From Paenibacillus mellifer (lineage in GTDB: Bacteria > Bacillota > Bacilli > Paenibacillales > Paenibacillaceae), in contig NZ_JALPRK010000011.1 in NCBI RefSeq assembly GCF_023195895.1, positions 62,001 to 126,000 of the forward strand: a stretch of 64,000 nucleotides of DNA, written 5' to 3'. Shown piece by piece: positions 17,416 to 26,507 of this stretch; positions within the stretch are counted from its first letter, which is position 1; the number at the start of each line of letters is the position of its first letter. The notes under the pieces were generated by a model. The model did not search any database. It was given only the letters and a program-made list of their open reading frames with translations, and was not told the DNA's origin. A program made the position numbers and the translations under genes.

Positions 17416-18173
17416 TTGATACGAATCCAAGATTTGCATAAATCGTTTGGCGCACAAGAGGTTCTCAAAGGGGTAGATCTTGAGGTCCAGCAAGGGAAGG
17501 TGTTGATGATTATCGGCCTTCCGGTTCGGGAAAAACGACCCTGTTACGCTGTTTGAACCTGCTGGAAACCCCGACAAAGGGGACTCTTCGGATCAGCGAT
17601 GTCCAGCTGGAATTTGGCGATGGCCGTAAGCCGAAGCAAAGCGAAGTGCTGGCCCTGCGCAAGAAGACGGGGATGGTGTTCCAGGCTTATTATTTATTCC
17701 CGCATATGACGGCGCTCCAGAACGTGATGGAAGCCCAGGTTCAGGTGTTGAAGAGGAGTAAGTATGAAGCGCGCCGGGTCGCCTTAGAGCTGCTGAGTAA
17801 GTTGGGACTGGGCGATCGGGCGGATTTCTATCCGCATCAGCTGTCAGGCGGCCAGCAGCAGCGGGTTGGCATCGCCCGTGCTATGGCGGTCAGCCCGGAC
17901 GTATTGCTATTCGACGAGCCTACCTCGGCGCTGGATCCCGAGCTGGTCGGCGAGGTACTGAAGGTGATGAAGGAGCTGGCACGAGAGGGTCGGACGATGG
18001 TTGTGGTCACCCATGAGATGAAGTTTGCCGCCGAGGTTGCTGACCGTGTGGTGCTCATGGACGAAGGGAAGATCATCGAATCGGGGACGCCGGACCAGGT
18101 GCTAAATCATCCGTCCAGTGATCGAGCCCGGACGTTCCTGAACCGGATTGCACAGCGAGAATCGAATAAATAA
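17416..18173 (+). pseudogene. Amino-acid ABC transporter ATP-binding protein, frameshifted in Walker A
   Basis: TTG 17416 with AAGGAGGTC upstream begins a normal ATPase ([23 protein letters not shown]...VLMIIG). One base is missing at about 17516-17520, turning the expected Walker A into a run that stops soon after. One frame over, the protein continues [16 protein letters not shown] and then shows Q-loop [13 protein letters not shown], signature [15 protein letters not shown], Walker [14 protein letters not shown] and the switch histidine VTHEM. If the break is real there is no functional ATPase unless translation restarts past Walker A. It belongs with the frameshifted permease 16 bp upstream; cystine-type amino-acid uptake is the likely original role. 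Confidence 0.8.
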
Positions 18174-18182
18174 CAAAGAAGG

Positions 18183-18206
18183 GGCGGAGATCACACGATC
18201 TCCGCC
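18183..18206. terminator. Bidirectional terminator
   Basis: GGCGGAGATC (18183-18192) pairs with GATCTCCGCC (18197-18206) around ACAC, with TCTCTTT on one side and AAAGAA on the other, between convergent genes. Confidence 0.75.
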
Positions 18207-18220
18207 TCTCTTTGACGTTC

Positions 18221-19171
18221 TTAATGAATGCGAATGTTGCCGGAAGTCGTCCGAACCTTGATCAAATCCTGCGTTTGCCGTAAGGAATCGGGAGCGCTGA
18301 TGTTCCCGGAACCCGTATGCAGATCATAGAAGCCTTTGAACTGCGCATCGGTCGACAGCGTCGCATTGCCGGAGCCCACGGTGATGTCCAGATTATCCGA
18401 CCTTTGCTCTGACAGGGTGATATTCCCCGAGGTGGACTTAAAGCTGCCGTCTCCTGTAAACCGTTCAAACCGGATATTCCCGGAGCTGACTGTAGCTTGG
18501 GAGGTTCCTTGAACCTGGTTTGCAGTGATGTTGCCGGAGGTCGATTTGGCCATCAAATCGCCTTGCAGCGAATCGATCCGGATACTTCCTGAGGTCAATT
18601 TGATCTCCGTATTTCCCTGAATGTTCTCTGCCGTAATGTTTCCCGATGTACTGGCTAATTTCAACTGACCTGCCGTGACATTCTCCGCCCGGAGATTCCC
18701 TGAGCCAATGGACATATCGATGTCGCCAGCTCGCAGTCCTCGAAATGTCCCATTGCTGGAATTGGACTTGTAGTCAATCCGATCCAATTTGCTCTTGTCG
18801 CTTAGCGCTACGGTGATCCGCTGTTTGGTGGACTGGAAGTTCACCGAGAAGAAGGTCCAGTCGAAATCATCCTGCAGATCTAACTTCAGCGTGTCCCCTG
18901 AGATTTGAGTTACTTTCAGCGTGTCGATCGTCCTCTGCTCCATATTCCCGTTGATTTCCACGTAGTTCGTCCCATCGGGGCTGTCGATCAACTCCAGCTC
19001 GACGTCATAGTCGCTGTCGATCAGCAACTTCTTCAAGGCGCCTTGCTCAAACGTCCATTTCTGCTGATGGGCCGGCAACTGATCGCCGAAATCAAAATGC
19101 TGGTAAGCCATGCCGGCAAACCCAGCCAGAATCAGCAGAATCCCAATGAACGACCATCTCTTCGTATTCAT
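18221..19171 (-). CDS. DUF4097 family beta-strand-repeat membrane-anchored protein
   Basis: 316 residues. An N-terminal membrane anchor (residues 7-23, FIGILLILAGFAGMAYQ) precedes an extracytoplasmic region dominated by short beta repeats containing T/S-SGNI (TSGNITAENIQG, TSGNITANQVQG, VSSGNIRFERF, TSGNITLSEQ, GSGNISAPD, TSGNIRIH). This is the DUF4097 parallel-beta fold. No catalytic residues are evident. It is the last gene of an operon with a DUF1700 membrane protein and a PadR regulator, a combination common in Firmicutes and thought to relate to envelope stress. Its stop faces a shared terminator; its start overlaps the DUF1700 stop by 4 bp. Confidence 0.85.
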   Translation of the reverse strand: MNTKRWSFIGILLILAGFAGMAYQHFDFGDQLPAHQQKWTFEQGALKKLLIDSDYDVELELIDSPDGTNYVEINGNMEQRTIDTLKVTQISGDTLKLDLQDDFDWTFFSVNFQSTKQRITVALSDKSKLDRIDYKSNSSNGTFRGLRAGDIDMSIGSGNLRAENVTAGQLKLASTSGNITAENIQGNTEIKLTSGSIRIDSLQGDLMAKSTSGNITANQVQGTSQATVSSGNIRFERFTGDGSFKSTSGNITLSEQRSDNLDITVGSGNATLSTDAQFKGFYDLHTGSGNISAPDSLRQTQDLIKVRTTSGNIRIH

Positions 19172-19785
19172 GCTTGATGATCCCCTTTCGCTACCCGGAC
19201 ATTCCAGCGCAGGTAAGCAGCGCTCAGCCGGAGCATTCCTTTATAAACGTATCGCGTGACGACAGCGAGCAAAATGCCCAATCCGACGGCAGCGACCGAG
19301 GCAAATATTTTTGACGTGAAGAGATCCCCATGCCATACATACTCAAGTCCGAGAAGAAGGGGACTTAATATTCCGGCTGCGGCACTGGCGGCTAGGCTGA
19401 CGACCACCGCCCAGAAGGAGATCAACAACGGGACAACGATGATATTAAGAAAGAACAGGCCGATGTAAACCATCATGCTGGTAAAACCGCCACGCCGCCG
19501 AACTCCGCCTTCGTTCCGATAGGCTGCGGGAGCATCTGGTACTGAAGCAGGCTCTGCACCGCCAAACCAGTACACATGCTCGCGAGGCACGTAGCGATTA
19601 CCAATGGCCTCCTTGGCTAGCTCCGCCGGGTCGCCCAGCTCCAGAACGATGTCTTCCTCCGTCCGTCCGCTTTCCAAACCAAAGGCGAAGTGGGCCTCGT
19701 AATCCTCCAGCAATTCGTTTTGCTCCTCCGGCGGAAGAACCGACAAATGGGCCCGGAGATTCGCCAAAAACTCGCTTTTATTCAT
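19168..19785 (-). CDS. DUF1700 (HAAS domain) membrane protein
   Basis: 205 residues. The first 55 match the HAAS/DUF1700 helical domain (MNKSEFLANLRAHLSVLPPEEQNELLEDYEAHF...GRTEEDIVLELGDPAELAKE). This is followed by a linker and three or four membrane helices (residues 100-195). DUF1700 proteins are usually encoded beside PadR regulators and DUF4097 proteins and are believed to work in the same membrane-associated response. The gene overlaps both neighbours by 4 bp, so the three are translationally coupled. Molecular function is unknown. Confidence 0.85.
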   Translation of the reverse strand: MNKSEFLANLRAHLSVLPPEEQNELLEDYEAHFAFGLESGRTEEDIVLELGDPAELAKEAIGNRYVPREHVYWFGGAEPASVPDAPAAYRNEGGVRRRGGFTSMMVYIGLFFLNIIVVPLLISFWAVVVSLAASAAAGILSPLLLGLEYVWHGDLFTSKIFASVAAVGLGILLAVVTRYVYKGMLRLSAAYLRWNVRVAKGDHQA

Positions 19786-20108
19786 AAACGGCTTCCTTTC
19801 TCGATTAATGTCGAAACATTATGCACGAACTGTTTCCACTCTACGACAAGTTTCTGGGTGTACGCTTCGCCTTCGGGAGTCAGCTTGTAATATTTACGCG
19901 GGGGACCGCCTGTGGATTCCTGCAGGTATGTCGTGCAATAACCTTCACTGACCAGCCTGCGCAGCAGAGGATAAAGGGCCCCTTCGGCCACCTCGATATG
20001 CTTCGATACCGATTGGGCCAGTTCGTAACCGTACCGGTCGCGGCCTTGGATCAACACCAGCACGCATAGCTCCAAGGCGCCTTTCTTAAACTGGATGCTG
20101 ATATCCAA
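19782..20108 (-). CDS. PadR family transcriptional regulator
   Basis: 108 residues from TTG 20108 (the only in-frame start giving the family N-terminus DISIQFKKGALELCVLVLIQGRDRYGYELAQSVSKH). It is a PadR winged helix: EVAEGALYPLLRRLVSEGYCTTYLQ carries the recognition region, and GGPPRKYYKLTPEG is the wing. It heads the operon with DUF1700 and DUF4097 genes and should repress it until an inducer or membrane signal acts. Two AGTACTG elements 44 bp apart at the promoter are candidate operators. Confidence 0.9.
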   Translation of the reverse strand: MDISIQFKKGALELCVLVLIQGRDRYGYELAQSVSKHIEVAEGALYPLLRRLVSEGYCTTYLQESTGGPPRKYYKLTPEGEAYTQKLVVEWKQFVHNVSTLIEKGSRL

Positions 20109-20161
20109 CCATGCTTCGCCTCGTTTCCTCTGAAATTGGATGTTCGTTTTGAAATTCCGCT

Positions 20162-20222
20162 AGTACTGAACATTAATTAGTATCACTGAAAGCATAATAT
20201 CACACAGTACTGATTAAAGCAA
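20162..20222 (-). promoter_or_regulatory. Promoter and candidate PadR operators
   Basis: Minus-strand promoter: -35 TTGCTT (20222-20217), 17-bp spacer, -10 TATTAT (20199-20194). AGTACTG occurs at 20206-20212, inside the spacer, and at 20162-20168, downstream of the start of transcription. Their 44-bp spacing is about four helical turns. Confidence 0.5.
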
Positions 20223-20233
20223 GGTAGTGAATG

Positions 20234-20294
20234 AAAAAAGGCATCTGTTCCGTTGATCCCCTCACCATTCAAGGAAATCGGGTGGACAGATGCG
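20234..20294 (-). terminator. Terminator after the FAD/Rieske oxidoreductase gene
   Basis: On the minus strand, GCATCTGTCC pairs with GG-AACAGATGC around a loop of about 30 bases and is followed by a run of six T (20239-20234). Confidence 0.65.
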
Positions 20295-20308
20295 CTTTCA
20301 TTTAGGGT

Positions 20309-21877
20309 TCAGCTTGGCGCTTGTTCGGGCTGGCGGCGGAGAATAGGCAGCGCCTCCGTGGCCGGTCCTTCGATCACTCCGCCCTTGTAATCAAATCTGG
20401 ATCCATGGCAAGGGCAGTCCCACGAACGTTCCGCCTCGTTCCATTTGACCTCGCAGCCCATATGGGTACAGGTCGTGTCCACCAGGTAGAGCAGACCGTC
20501 CTCGTCGCGGTAGGCTCCGGCGCGTTTGCCTTGGTGCTTCACCACACCGCCTTGGCCGGGGACTAAATCCTCCGGTTTGAGGTGGACGAGTTCGATTTTG
20601 CCGGTCACGAACTCCTTGGCTACATCCGCGTTCTGCGTCACGAAATGCTTGATCGAAGGGTCCGCTTTAAACCGGGAAGGCGTAAACAGATCGGTATAAC
20701 GGTTTTCCTTCTCCAAGATAAGGTCGCGGATCATCATCGCAGACAGCGCGCTGGTGGTCATCCCCCATTTATAGAAGCCCGTGGCGATATAGACATTCGG
20801 ATGACTCGACGTAATCCGTCCGATATAGGGCACTCCGTCCAGCGTGACCAGATCCTGCGCGGACCAGCGAACCGGAATCGATCGAATCCCCAACGTCTCC
20901 CGTCCGAATTTCTCCAGAGTTTCGTAGGACTGAATGGTACAGTCGTTCTTACCGGTCTTATGTGACTCTCCGCCGACGAGCACAACCTCCTTTCCGTCCA
21001 GCTCGGTGGAACGGAGCGAACGCTTGGGCGAGCCGCAATTGATGTACATTCCGCCAGGGTAGGCTTTCTCCGGTTCAATCGCAACCACATAAGAACGTTC
21101 CGCATGCAGCCGGGTGAAAAACAACCCCATTCCGTCAAAAAACGGATAATGGGAAGCGGATACGGCATGGCGACAAACGATGTGGTGCCCGTCTTCTGTG
21201 GTTAATCGAAGGCGTCCTTCCGCTTCCGGCTCGGCGGCATCCTGCAGGGTTGTTCTCGCAAAAACGGAGCCGCCGTGGGAGGTGACATACGCCAGCAGTT
21301 CTCGCGAGTAGTGCAGCGGGTGGAACTGCGCTTGATCCTTCATCATGATGGCGCCTCGGGCTTGCAGCGGCAAATCGAGAGAGTCCCGCCATTCTGCGGG
21401 CAAACCTAATCGTTCGTAGGCCCGCCATTCGGTCTCCAACTGCTTGAGCTGCTCCTCGGAATCGGCATACAAGTAAGCATCCTCCGGGCGGAACTGACAC
21501 TCGATCTTCCGTTCCTTCACTGTCTCGGCGATCCAACGCAGCGCTTGGTCATTGGCTTCGAAATATAGTCGCGCGCCTTCCTCACCGAAATGGTTGATCA
21601 GCTTGTCGTAGATCAGACCGTGCTGAGTTGTGATTTTTGCCGTCGTGTACCCGGTCGTACCATCCAGGATTTGGCCGGCCTCCAGGATGACGACCTTAAC
21701 CCCGGCTTGCACTAGTAAATAAGCGGTGGTAATCCCGGTAATCCCAGCACCGACCACGGCCACATCGGCCTCGATGTCCTCGCTTAGCTTGCCGAAATCC
21801 GGCAAAGGTGCTGTCCTCCGCCACATCGATTCCGGGAACCTCGGAAGTCCACCGGACATGAAGGGAGTTTCCTCCAT
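20309..21877 (-). CDS. FAD-dependent oxidoreductase with C-terminal Rieske domain
   Basis: 522 residues from ATG 21877, chosen because GGAGGAAG lies just upstream and the extra upstream in-frame sequence looks non-coding. Residues 30-400 are a DAO-type FAD domain (VAVVGAGITGITTAYLLVQAGVKVVILEA). The final 55 residues form a Rieske [2Fe-2S] domain with CTHMGC and CPCHGSRF ligands. This fusion is common in Bacillus and Paenibacillus, where the substrate is not established; an amine or amino-acid oxidase whose electrons leave through the Rieske centre is a reasonable guess. It is divergent from a ger operon and ends at its own terminator. Confidence 0.88.
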   Translation of the reverse strand: MEETPFMSGGLPRFPESMWRRTAPLPDFGKLSEDIEADVAVVGAGITGITTAYLLVQAGVKVVILEAGQILDGTTGYTTAKITTQHGLIYDKLINHFGEEGARLYFEANDQALRWIAETVKERKIECQFRPEDAYLYADSEEQLKQLETEWRAYERLGLPAEWRDSLDLPLQARGAIMMKDQAQFHPLHYSRELLAYVTSHGGSVFARTTLQDAAEPEAEGRLRLTTEDGHHIVCRHAVSASHYPFFDGMGLFFTRLHAERSYVVAIEPEKAYPGGMYINCGSPKRSLRSTELDGKEVVLVGGESHKTGKNDCTIQSYETLEKFGRETLGIRSIPVRWSAQDLVTLDGVPYIGRITSSHPNVYIATGFYKWGMTTSALSAMMIRDLILEKENRYTDLFTPSRFKADPSIKHFVTQNADVAKEFVTGKIELVHLKPEDLVPGQGGVVKHQGKRAGAYRDEDGLLYLVDTTCTHMGCEVKWNEAERSWDCPCHGSRFDYKGGVIEGPATEALPILRRQPEQAPS

Positions 21878-22060
21878 TATTCGCTTCCTCCTGTCAACTT
21901 GATCTCCTAATATAGGGAGCCGTTTCGGATACATTATTTCCCGCTCTAGGTCAGAAAAACCGCCAGACGGACGCAGGTTGTCGATGTCGACTCCTGTCGC
22001 ATGAAAAAGGCAAGAGAAGCAAATAATGGAGATAAGATATGCAGAACAGGAGTTGCTGAC

Positions 22061-23731
22061 ATGCTGCGCCATTTATCCCGAGGCCGTTCCGGCCGGCAGA
22101 ACAAAAGCAACGAACAATCCCAAATTACCGGTGATCTGCAGCAAATGCTGGACCGCGTCGTAGCGGAGTCCGGGCATAGCCCCGATATCGTCATTCGCCA
22201 TATCAAGCTGGGGGGGCCTGTTCCGGTTCCTGTGAAGGCCGCGATCGTTTATCTGAATGCCCTCAGCAACCAGCAAATGATCAATAACTTCGTGATCAAG
22301 CCGTTAATGGGGCTGGAACCCGAGAAAGTGAACGCTTATCCGACCGATCGACTTATGAAATATATCCTGGAGGATGCGCTTAGCTTGGGGGAAACCTCGG
22401 TCGTGAAGGAATGGACCGACGTGATGATGGCGGTCTTATCGGGAGACACCGTACTGCTGGTGGAGGGGAGCGATCAAGGGATCGTTTCGGGTACGGCCGG
22501 CGGGGAATGGAGGGCCGTCAACGAGCCGACTTCCCAATTGGTCGTGCGCGGTCCCAAAGACAGCTTCGTCGAGTCCATCTCGACAAATATTTCGCTGATT
22601 CGGCGGCGCATCAAATCGCCAGACCTATGGTTGGAGTCCATGAAGATTGGCTCCGTCACGCATACCCATGTGGCGATGATGTATATGAAGGGCTGCGCCG
22701 ATCCGGATCTGGTAGAGGAAATCCGGCAGCGGCTAAAAGCAATTCGAATCGACGGAATCCTGGAGTCGGCGTATATCGAAGAGTTTATTCAGGATAAGAC
22801 GATCACCCCCTTTCCGACCATATTTAATACGGAGCGACCGGATGTTGCCGCCGGGAATCTACTTGAAGGCCGAGTCGTTATCCTGGTCGATGGTACGCCG
22901 TATACGCTGATTCTTCCGACGGTATTTGCCCAGTTCATGCAGTCGCCGGAGGATTATGCCCAGCGGTTTGATATCAGTATCCTGATGCGCATTATTCGCT
23001 ACATCTGTTTCGTGATCTTACTGCTCGGGCCGGCGGTTTATGTCGCTCTGACTACCTTCCATTACGAGATGATTCCTACACTGCTACTGGTCAGCTTAAT
23101 GGCACAACGCGAGGGGGTGCCATTTCCCGCCTTTGTAGAGGCGGTCATCATGGAGGTGGTGTTTGAGATCCTACGGGAGGCGGGGGTCCGGATGCCGCGG
23201 GCGATCGGTCAAACCGTGTCCATTGTGGGCGCGTTAATCTTGGGCCAGGCGGTCGTTGAAGCGGGGGTTATCACGCCGATTATGGTCATTGTCGTAGCGC
23301 TGACGGGGATCGCGAGCTTTGCTTTGCCCTCTTACAATTTGTCTATCGCAGGCAGGCTGTTCCGGTTCTATTTCCTGGTCCTGTCCGGTCTGTTTGGCTT
23401 TTACGGGATTACGCTCGGGTTGATCATGCTGATTGCGCACATGAATAGTATCCGCTCGTTTGGCGTTCCCTACCTGTCGCCGTTTAGCCCGTTTATCCCC
23501 CAAGCCCAGAAGGACGCGATTTTGCGCTTACCCATCTGGATGCATGGGTGGAAACCATTGATGTCCTCAAGTCAGCAAGATATGAAGAAAACGGGGGAAA
23601 TCAAACCGCAGGGTTCCGCTAATTCTGAGGGCGGAGAGCAGACAAGTTCTAACGAGAGACAGAAGGGCCAGAACCAAGGCAGCGATCCTGAATCCAGACA
23701 AGGAAAGCAGGAGGAACCGAATGAGAACTAG
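22061..23731 (+). CDS. GerA-type spore germination receptor A subunit (cluster 1)
   Basis: 556 residues from ATG 22061, preceded by CAGGAG; an in-frame ATG at 22001 lacks a ribosome site. The N-terminal half is cytosolic (residues 1-300, with GGPVPVPVKAAIVYL and DGILESAYIEEFI). Five or so membrane helices follow (residues 300-490), and a hydrophilic Gln/Ser/Glu-rich tail closes the protein. The stretch YHYEMIPTLLLVSLMAQREGVPFPAFVEAVIMEV, read as TTFHYEMIPT onward, is the family hallmark. With GerB and GerC partners it forms a nutrient germinant receptor in the spore inner membrane that releases ions on binding amino acids or sugars. It overlaps the next gene by 11 bp. Confidence 0.92.
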   Translation: MLRHLSRGRSGRQNKSNEQSQITGDLQQMLDRVVAESGHSPDIVIRHIKLGGPVPVPVKAAIVYLNALSNQQMINNFVIKPLMGLEPEKVNAYPTDRLMKYILEDALSLGETSVVKEWTDVMMAVLSGDTVLLVEGSDQGIVSGTAGGEWRAVNEPTSQLVVRGPKDSFVESISTNISLIRRRIKSPDLWLESMKIGSVTHTHVAMMYMKGCADPDLVEEIRQRLKAIRIDGILESAYIEEFIQDKTITPFPTIFNTERPDVAAGNLLEGRVVILVDGTPYTLILPTVFAQFMQSPEDYAQRFDISILMRIIRYICFVILLLGPAVYVALTTFHYEMIPTLLLVSLMAQREGVPFPAFVEAVIMEVVFEILREAGVRMPRAIGQTVSIVGALILGQAVVEAGVITPIMVIVVALTGIASFALPSYNLSIAGRLFRFYFLVLSGLFGFYGITLGLIMLIAHMNSIRSFGVPYLSPFSPFIPQAQKDAILRLPIWMHGWKPLMSSSQQDMKKTGEIKPQGSANSEGGEQTSSNERQKGQNQGSDPESRQGKQEEPNEN

Positions 23732-24929
23732 AGGACTTTGGTTACTTGCCATCCTGTGCGCTATGCTGCCCCTATCCGGCTGTTGGGATGCGGAGGAACT
23801 TAATCGTCGGGCCGTTGTTGCCGGAATTGGGATCGATCTGTCCCCCGACAAGAAGGAATACCGGGTGTCCTATCAAGTGATTATTGCCGACGAGATTTCC
23901 GGGAAGACCGGGAGAGGCGGAACCCCTACGATGGTATATAGCGCCCAAGGGCGTTCGATCATGGAAGCCACTCGCAAGGTGTCCATGCTTGTGCCGCGGC
24001 TGGTCTCAACCGCCCACGCCCGGATCGTTGTCATCTCTGAAGAGCTGGCTCGCCAGGGAATCTCCGATATTGTTGACTTTCTGGACCGGGATTCAGACAT
24101 CCGCCTGACGGCAAAAATTTTCGTAGCGAAAAATGGAGCTCGGGCACACGATATCCTCTCCGGGCTCTCCGCAATGGGCAAAATTACGGCTTACACGCTT
24201 GCTCAAAAAACCGAAATGACCTCCAAGGAATACGGGGCCAATTATCCGGTTGAAATCGATGACGTGATTCGGGATATTCTTGTGCCAAACTCAGGGCCGA
24301 TCATCAACGGCGTTGATATTTTGGGGAATGTCGAAGATGTTCGAAAACAAAGCAATTTGGAGAAAACGGACGCCCTTGGCATTCTTCGGATGTCTAATAT
24401 TGCGGTTTTTAGAGGAGCTAGGCTGAAAGGTTGGCTGACGGAGGACGAAAGCGTGGGGCTGCTCTGGGTCAAAGGCAAACTGAACAAGACGTCGATCGTG
24501 ATCACGCCGGAGGAACAGGGGGAAATCACGCTTGACGTGCGCAGAAGCAAGACCTCGACGCAGGTCCTCCTCAAGGATCCGGAGCACCCGGTCGTCCTGG
24601 TGAAGGTCACGGCCCAATTGTCGGTTCGTGAAATGGACAGCACTATCGATTTGCGCGACCCGGCTACCTTAAATGAATTGGAAGTTTACGTCAATAAGGA
24701 GATCAGGAAGAAAATGAAAGCCGTCGTCGACAAAGCCCAATCGTTGAACAGCGACATCTTCTGCTTTGGACAGACGCTGGAGCGTCAGCATCCACAGAAA
24801 TGGAAGTCATTGAAAGGGCAATGGAACGAGCTCTTTCCCAAGCTGGCGGTTGAATACCACGTCGACTCGATCGTTCGCAATTCCCAAATGAGGGATCGCT
24901 CCTTCAAATACGACCTCAACAAAGAATAG
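23721..24929 (+). CDS. Ger(x)C family lipoprotein, germination receptor C subunit (cluster 1)
   Basis: 402 residues with a lipoprotein signal (LLAILCAMLPLSGCWDAEELNRR), the cysteine being the lipidation site. GCWD-x-x-E-L is the family N-terminus. The rest is the three-domain Ger(x)C fold ending in GQWNELFPKLAVEYHVDSIVRNSQ. The protein sits on the outer face of the spore inner membrane with GerA and GerB and is required for receptor function. It overlaps gerA by 11 bp and precedes gerB by 13 bp, all in one operon, normally expressed in the forespore. Confidence 0.92.
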   Translation: MRTRGLWLLAILCAMLPLSGCWDAEELNRRAVVAGIGIDLSPDKKEYRVSYQVIIADEISGKTGRGGTPTMVYSAQGRSIMEATRKVSMLVPRLVSTAHARIVVISEELARQGISDIVDFLDRDSDIRLTAKIFVAKNGARAHDILSGLSAMGKITAYTLAQKTEMTSKEYGANYPVEIDDVIRDILVPNSGPIINGVDILGNVEDVRKQSNLEKTDALGILRMSNIAVFRGARLKGWLTEDESVGLLWVKGKLNKTSIVITPEEQGEITLDVRRSKTSTQVLLKDPEHPVVLVKVTAQLSVREMDSTIDLRDPATLNELEVYVNKEIRKKMKAVVDKAQSLNSDIFCFGQTLERQHPQKWKSLKGQWNELFPKLAVEYHVDSIVRNSQMRDRSFKYDLNKE

Positions 24930-24942
24930 GAGGCGGGATACG

Positions 24943-26046
24943 ATGGAAACCACGAAATTCAGTCCGCTGCAATTTTTCTCCATGTTGATCATGTTTCAGT
25001 TGGGGACCGCTCTGGTTGTGAACCTGGGGATGGAAGCCCGCAAGGACGCCTGGATCGCAGTATTATCCGGCATGATCATCGGGATGCTGCTCTACCTGGG
25101 ATACGCCTTCCTGTACACTTCGTTTCCGGATAAGCTGCCCACCCAGTACAGCCGTATTCTTTACGGTAAATATGTCGGCTGGCTGATAGGTTTTGCTTAC
25201 ACGGTATTTTATATGAACAAGGCCTCCCGCGATTTAATGGACGGCGGGTTGCTGGTCTTCGCTTCGACCCTGAAGGAAACTCCGCTCTTCATCATCAATA
25301 CGATGATGATGTTGTCGATCGTCTATGTCCTGCACAAAGGGATCGAGGTGTTAGCTCGGACGGCGTTTATCCTCCTTTGGGTCGTGTTTCTGATCGGAAT
25401 GACCATATTGCTGCTGGTGTTGTTTTCCGGCATTCTGGATTTCACCCGGATTCTGCCAGTGCTCAGTGATGGAGTCCAGCCTGTGTTGAAATCCGTTTAT
25501 CGCCAAAACTATCAATTCCCGTTTGGGGAGATTATTTGTTTCACCATGATCATGCCGTTTTTGAATAATCAAAAAGCGGGGGTTCGAGTGGGGCTGTTAT
25601 CCATTCTGTTGTCCGGACTTATATTGTCGGCCACGGTGGTGACGACGATTTCGGTTCTTGGCGTGGAGATCGCGGAGCGTTCGATTTTCCCGCTCTTGAC
25701 GATGGTCGGCAAGGCCTCCATTGCCGATTTTATTCAACGGATGGATATCTTAGTGGTGATGGTGCTGATCATCGGCGACTTTTTTAAGATCTCGGTGTAC
25801 TTCTACGCAGCGGTGATCGGAATATCAGACCTCCTGCAAATTCCCTATCGGAAAATTCTATATCCGTTGGCCTTGATCGTGTTATTCTCATCGTTAACGA
25901 TCGCCCGAACCTACAGTGAACACGTCAAAAAGGGCGGCGAGGTCCTGTATATGATCGACCCTTTATTTTACGTTATTCTGCCCGCTGCTCTGATTATTGC
26001 TGCCTTGATTTACCGAGCCCGCTCCCGTCGGCAAGCCGGGACCTGA
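24943..26046 (+). CDS. GerB-type spore germination permease (cluster 1)
   Basis: 367 residues with ten predicted membrane helices and the GerAB/ArcD/ProY family features (KFSPLQFFSMLIMFQLGTALVVNLG at the N-terminus). GerB proteins are APC-superfamily relatives that bind the germinant within the membrane. AGGAGGCGGG precedes the ATG. This is the last gene of the A-C-B operon. Its final 84 bp overlap, on the opposite strand, the 3' end of a small membrane-protein gene. Confidence 0.9.
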   Translation: METTKFSPLQFFSMLIMFQLGTALVVNLGMEARKDAWIAVLSGMIIGMLLYLGYAFLYTSFPDKLPTQYSRILYGKYVGWLIGFAYTVFYMNKASRDLMDGGLLVFASTLKETPLFIINTMMMLSIVYVLHKGIEVLARTAFILLWVVFLIGMTILLLVLFSGILDFTRILPVLSDGVQPVLKSVYRQNYQFPFGEIICFTMIMPFLNNQKAGVRVGLLSILLSGLILSATVVTTISVLGVEIAERSIFPLLTMVGKASIADFIQRMDILVVMVLIIGDFFKISVYFYAAVIGISDLLQIPYRKILYPLALIVLFSSLTIARTYSEHVKKGGEVLYMIDPLFYVILPAALIIAALIYRARSRRQAGT

Positions 26047-26355
26047 ATCCTCCAGTGCCGTGGAGGAATCATTGTTCGTCGAGTCAGATAGAGCCCCCTC
26101 GTGCATACCGGGCCCTTGGCTGGAGTGTTGCCCACTCCCCTTCCGCTTGCGACTTATGAGATGCTGAATATCCGGCACAACCAGAAACAGGACCAGGATA
26201 TAAGCAAAGATGCGTTCGGCAGGATCTGTCAGCGAGTAATTCCAATTAATGAGAAAGTTATTCCATGGAAGCCCGATCAGCACATCCACCCAGATGGTAT
26301 AGCCTATCGTAAACGCGGCGATGAGGAGGGTTGTCAGATATTTACGAATCAGCAT
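25963..26355 (-). CDS. Small two-helix membrane protein, convergent and overlapping gerB
   Basis: 130 residues from ATG 26355; AGGGAG lies 10 bases upstream. Residues 5-25 and 48-68 are hydrophobic helices (YLTTLLIAAFTIGYTIWVDV and IFAYILVLFLVVPDIQHLI). The C-terminal 55 residues are Ser/Gly/Asn/Gln-rich and look disordered. No family is recognised. The last 84 bp are antisense to the 3' end of gerB, so the hydrophilic tail may owe its composition to that constraint. The hydrophobic pattern and start site make it likely real. Confidence 0.55.
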   Translation of the reverse strand: MLIRKYLTTLLIAAFTIGYTIWVDVLIGLPWNNFLINWNYSLTDPAERIFAYILVLFLVVPDIQHLISRKRKGSGQHSSQGPGMHEGALSDSTNNDSSTALEDSGPGLPTGAGSVNQGSNNQSSGQNNVK

Positions 26356-26467
26356 GGAGGAACACTCCCTCTTAAATAGTGATGGTACGGTTTTAGTATG
26401 AGGGAAAGTACGATGGAACATGCAGGATTTGGGGAGATCAAGGAATTGACGAATCCTAAAATAAGAC

Positions 26468-26482
26468 TTATACTAATTCTAA
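26468..26482 (+). promoter_or_regulatory. PerR box upstream of perR
   Basis: TTATACTAATTCTAA matches the Bacillus PerR consensus TTATAATNATTATAA at 13 of 15 positions. It lies 26 bp before the perR start, in line with known autorepression of perR. Confidence 0.7.
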
Positions 26483-26507
26483 AAATAACTACAGGGATTG
26501 ATGATAG

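Noticed and set aside
21999..22027. Sigma-G promoter before the first gerA gene
   Set aside because: GCATG is acceptable as -35 but the -10 region (CAAATAA) is a poor match.
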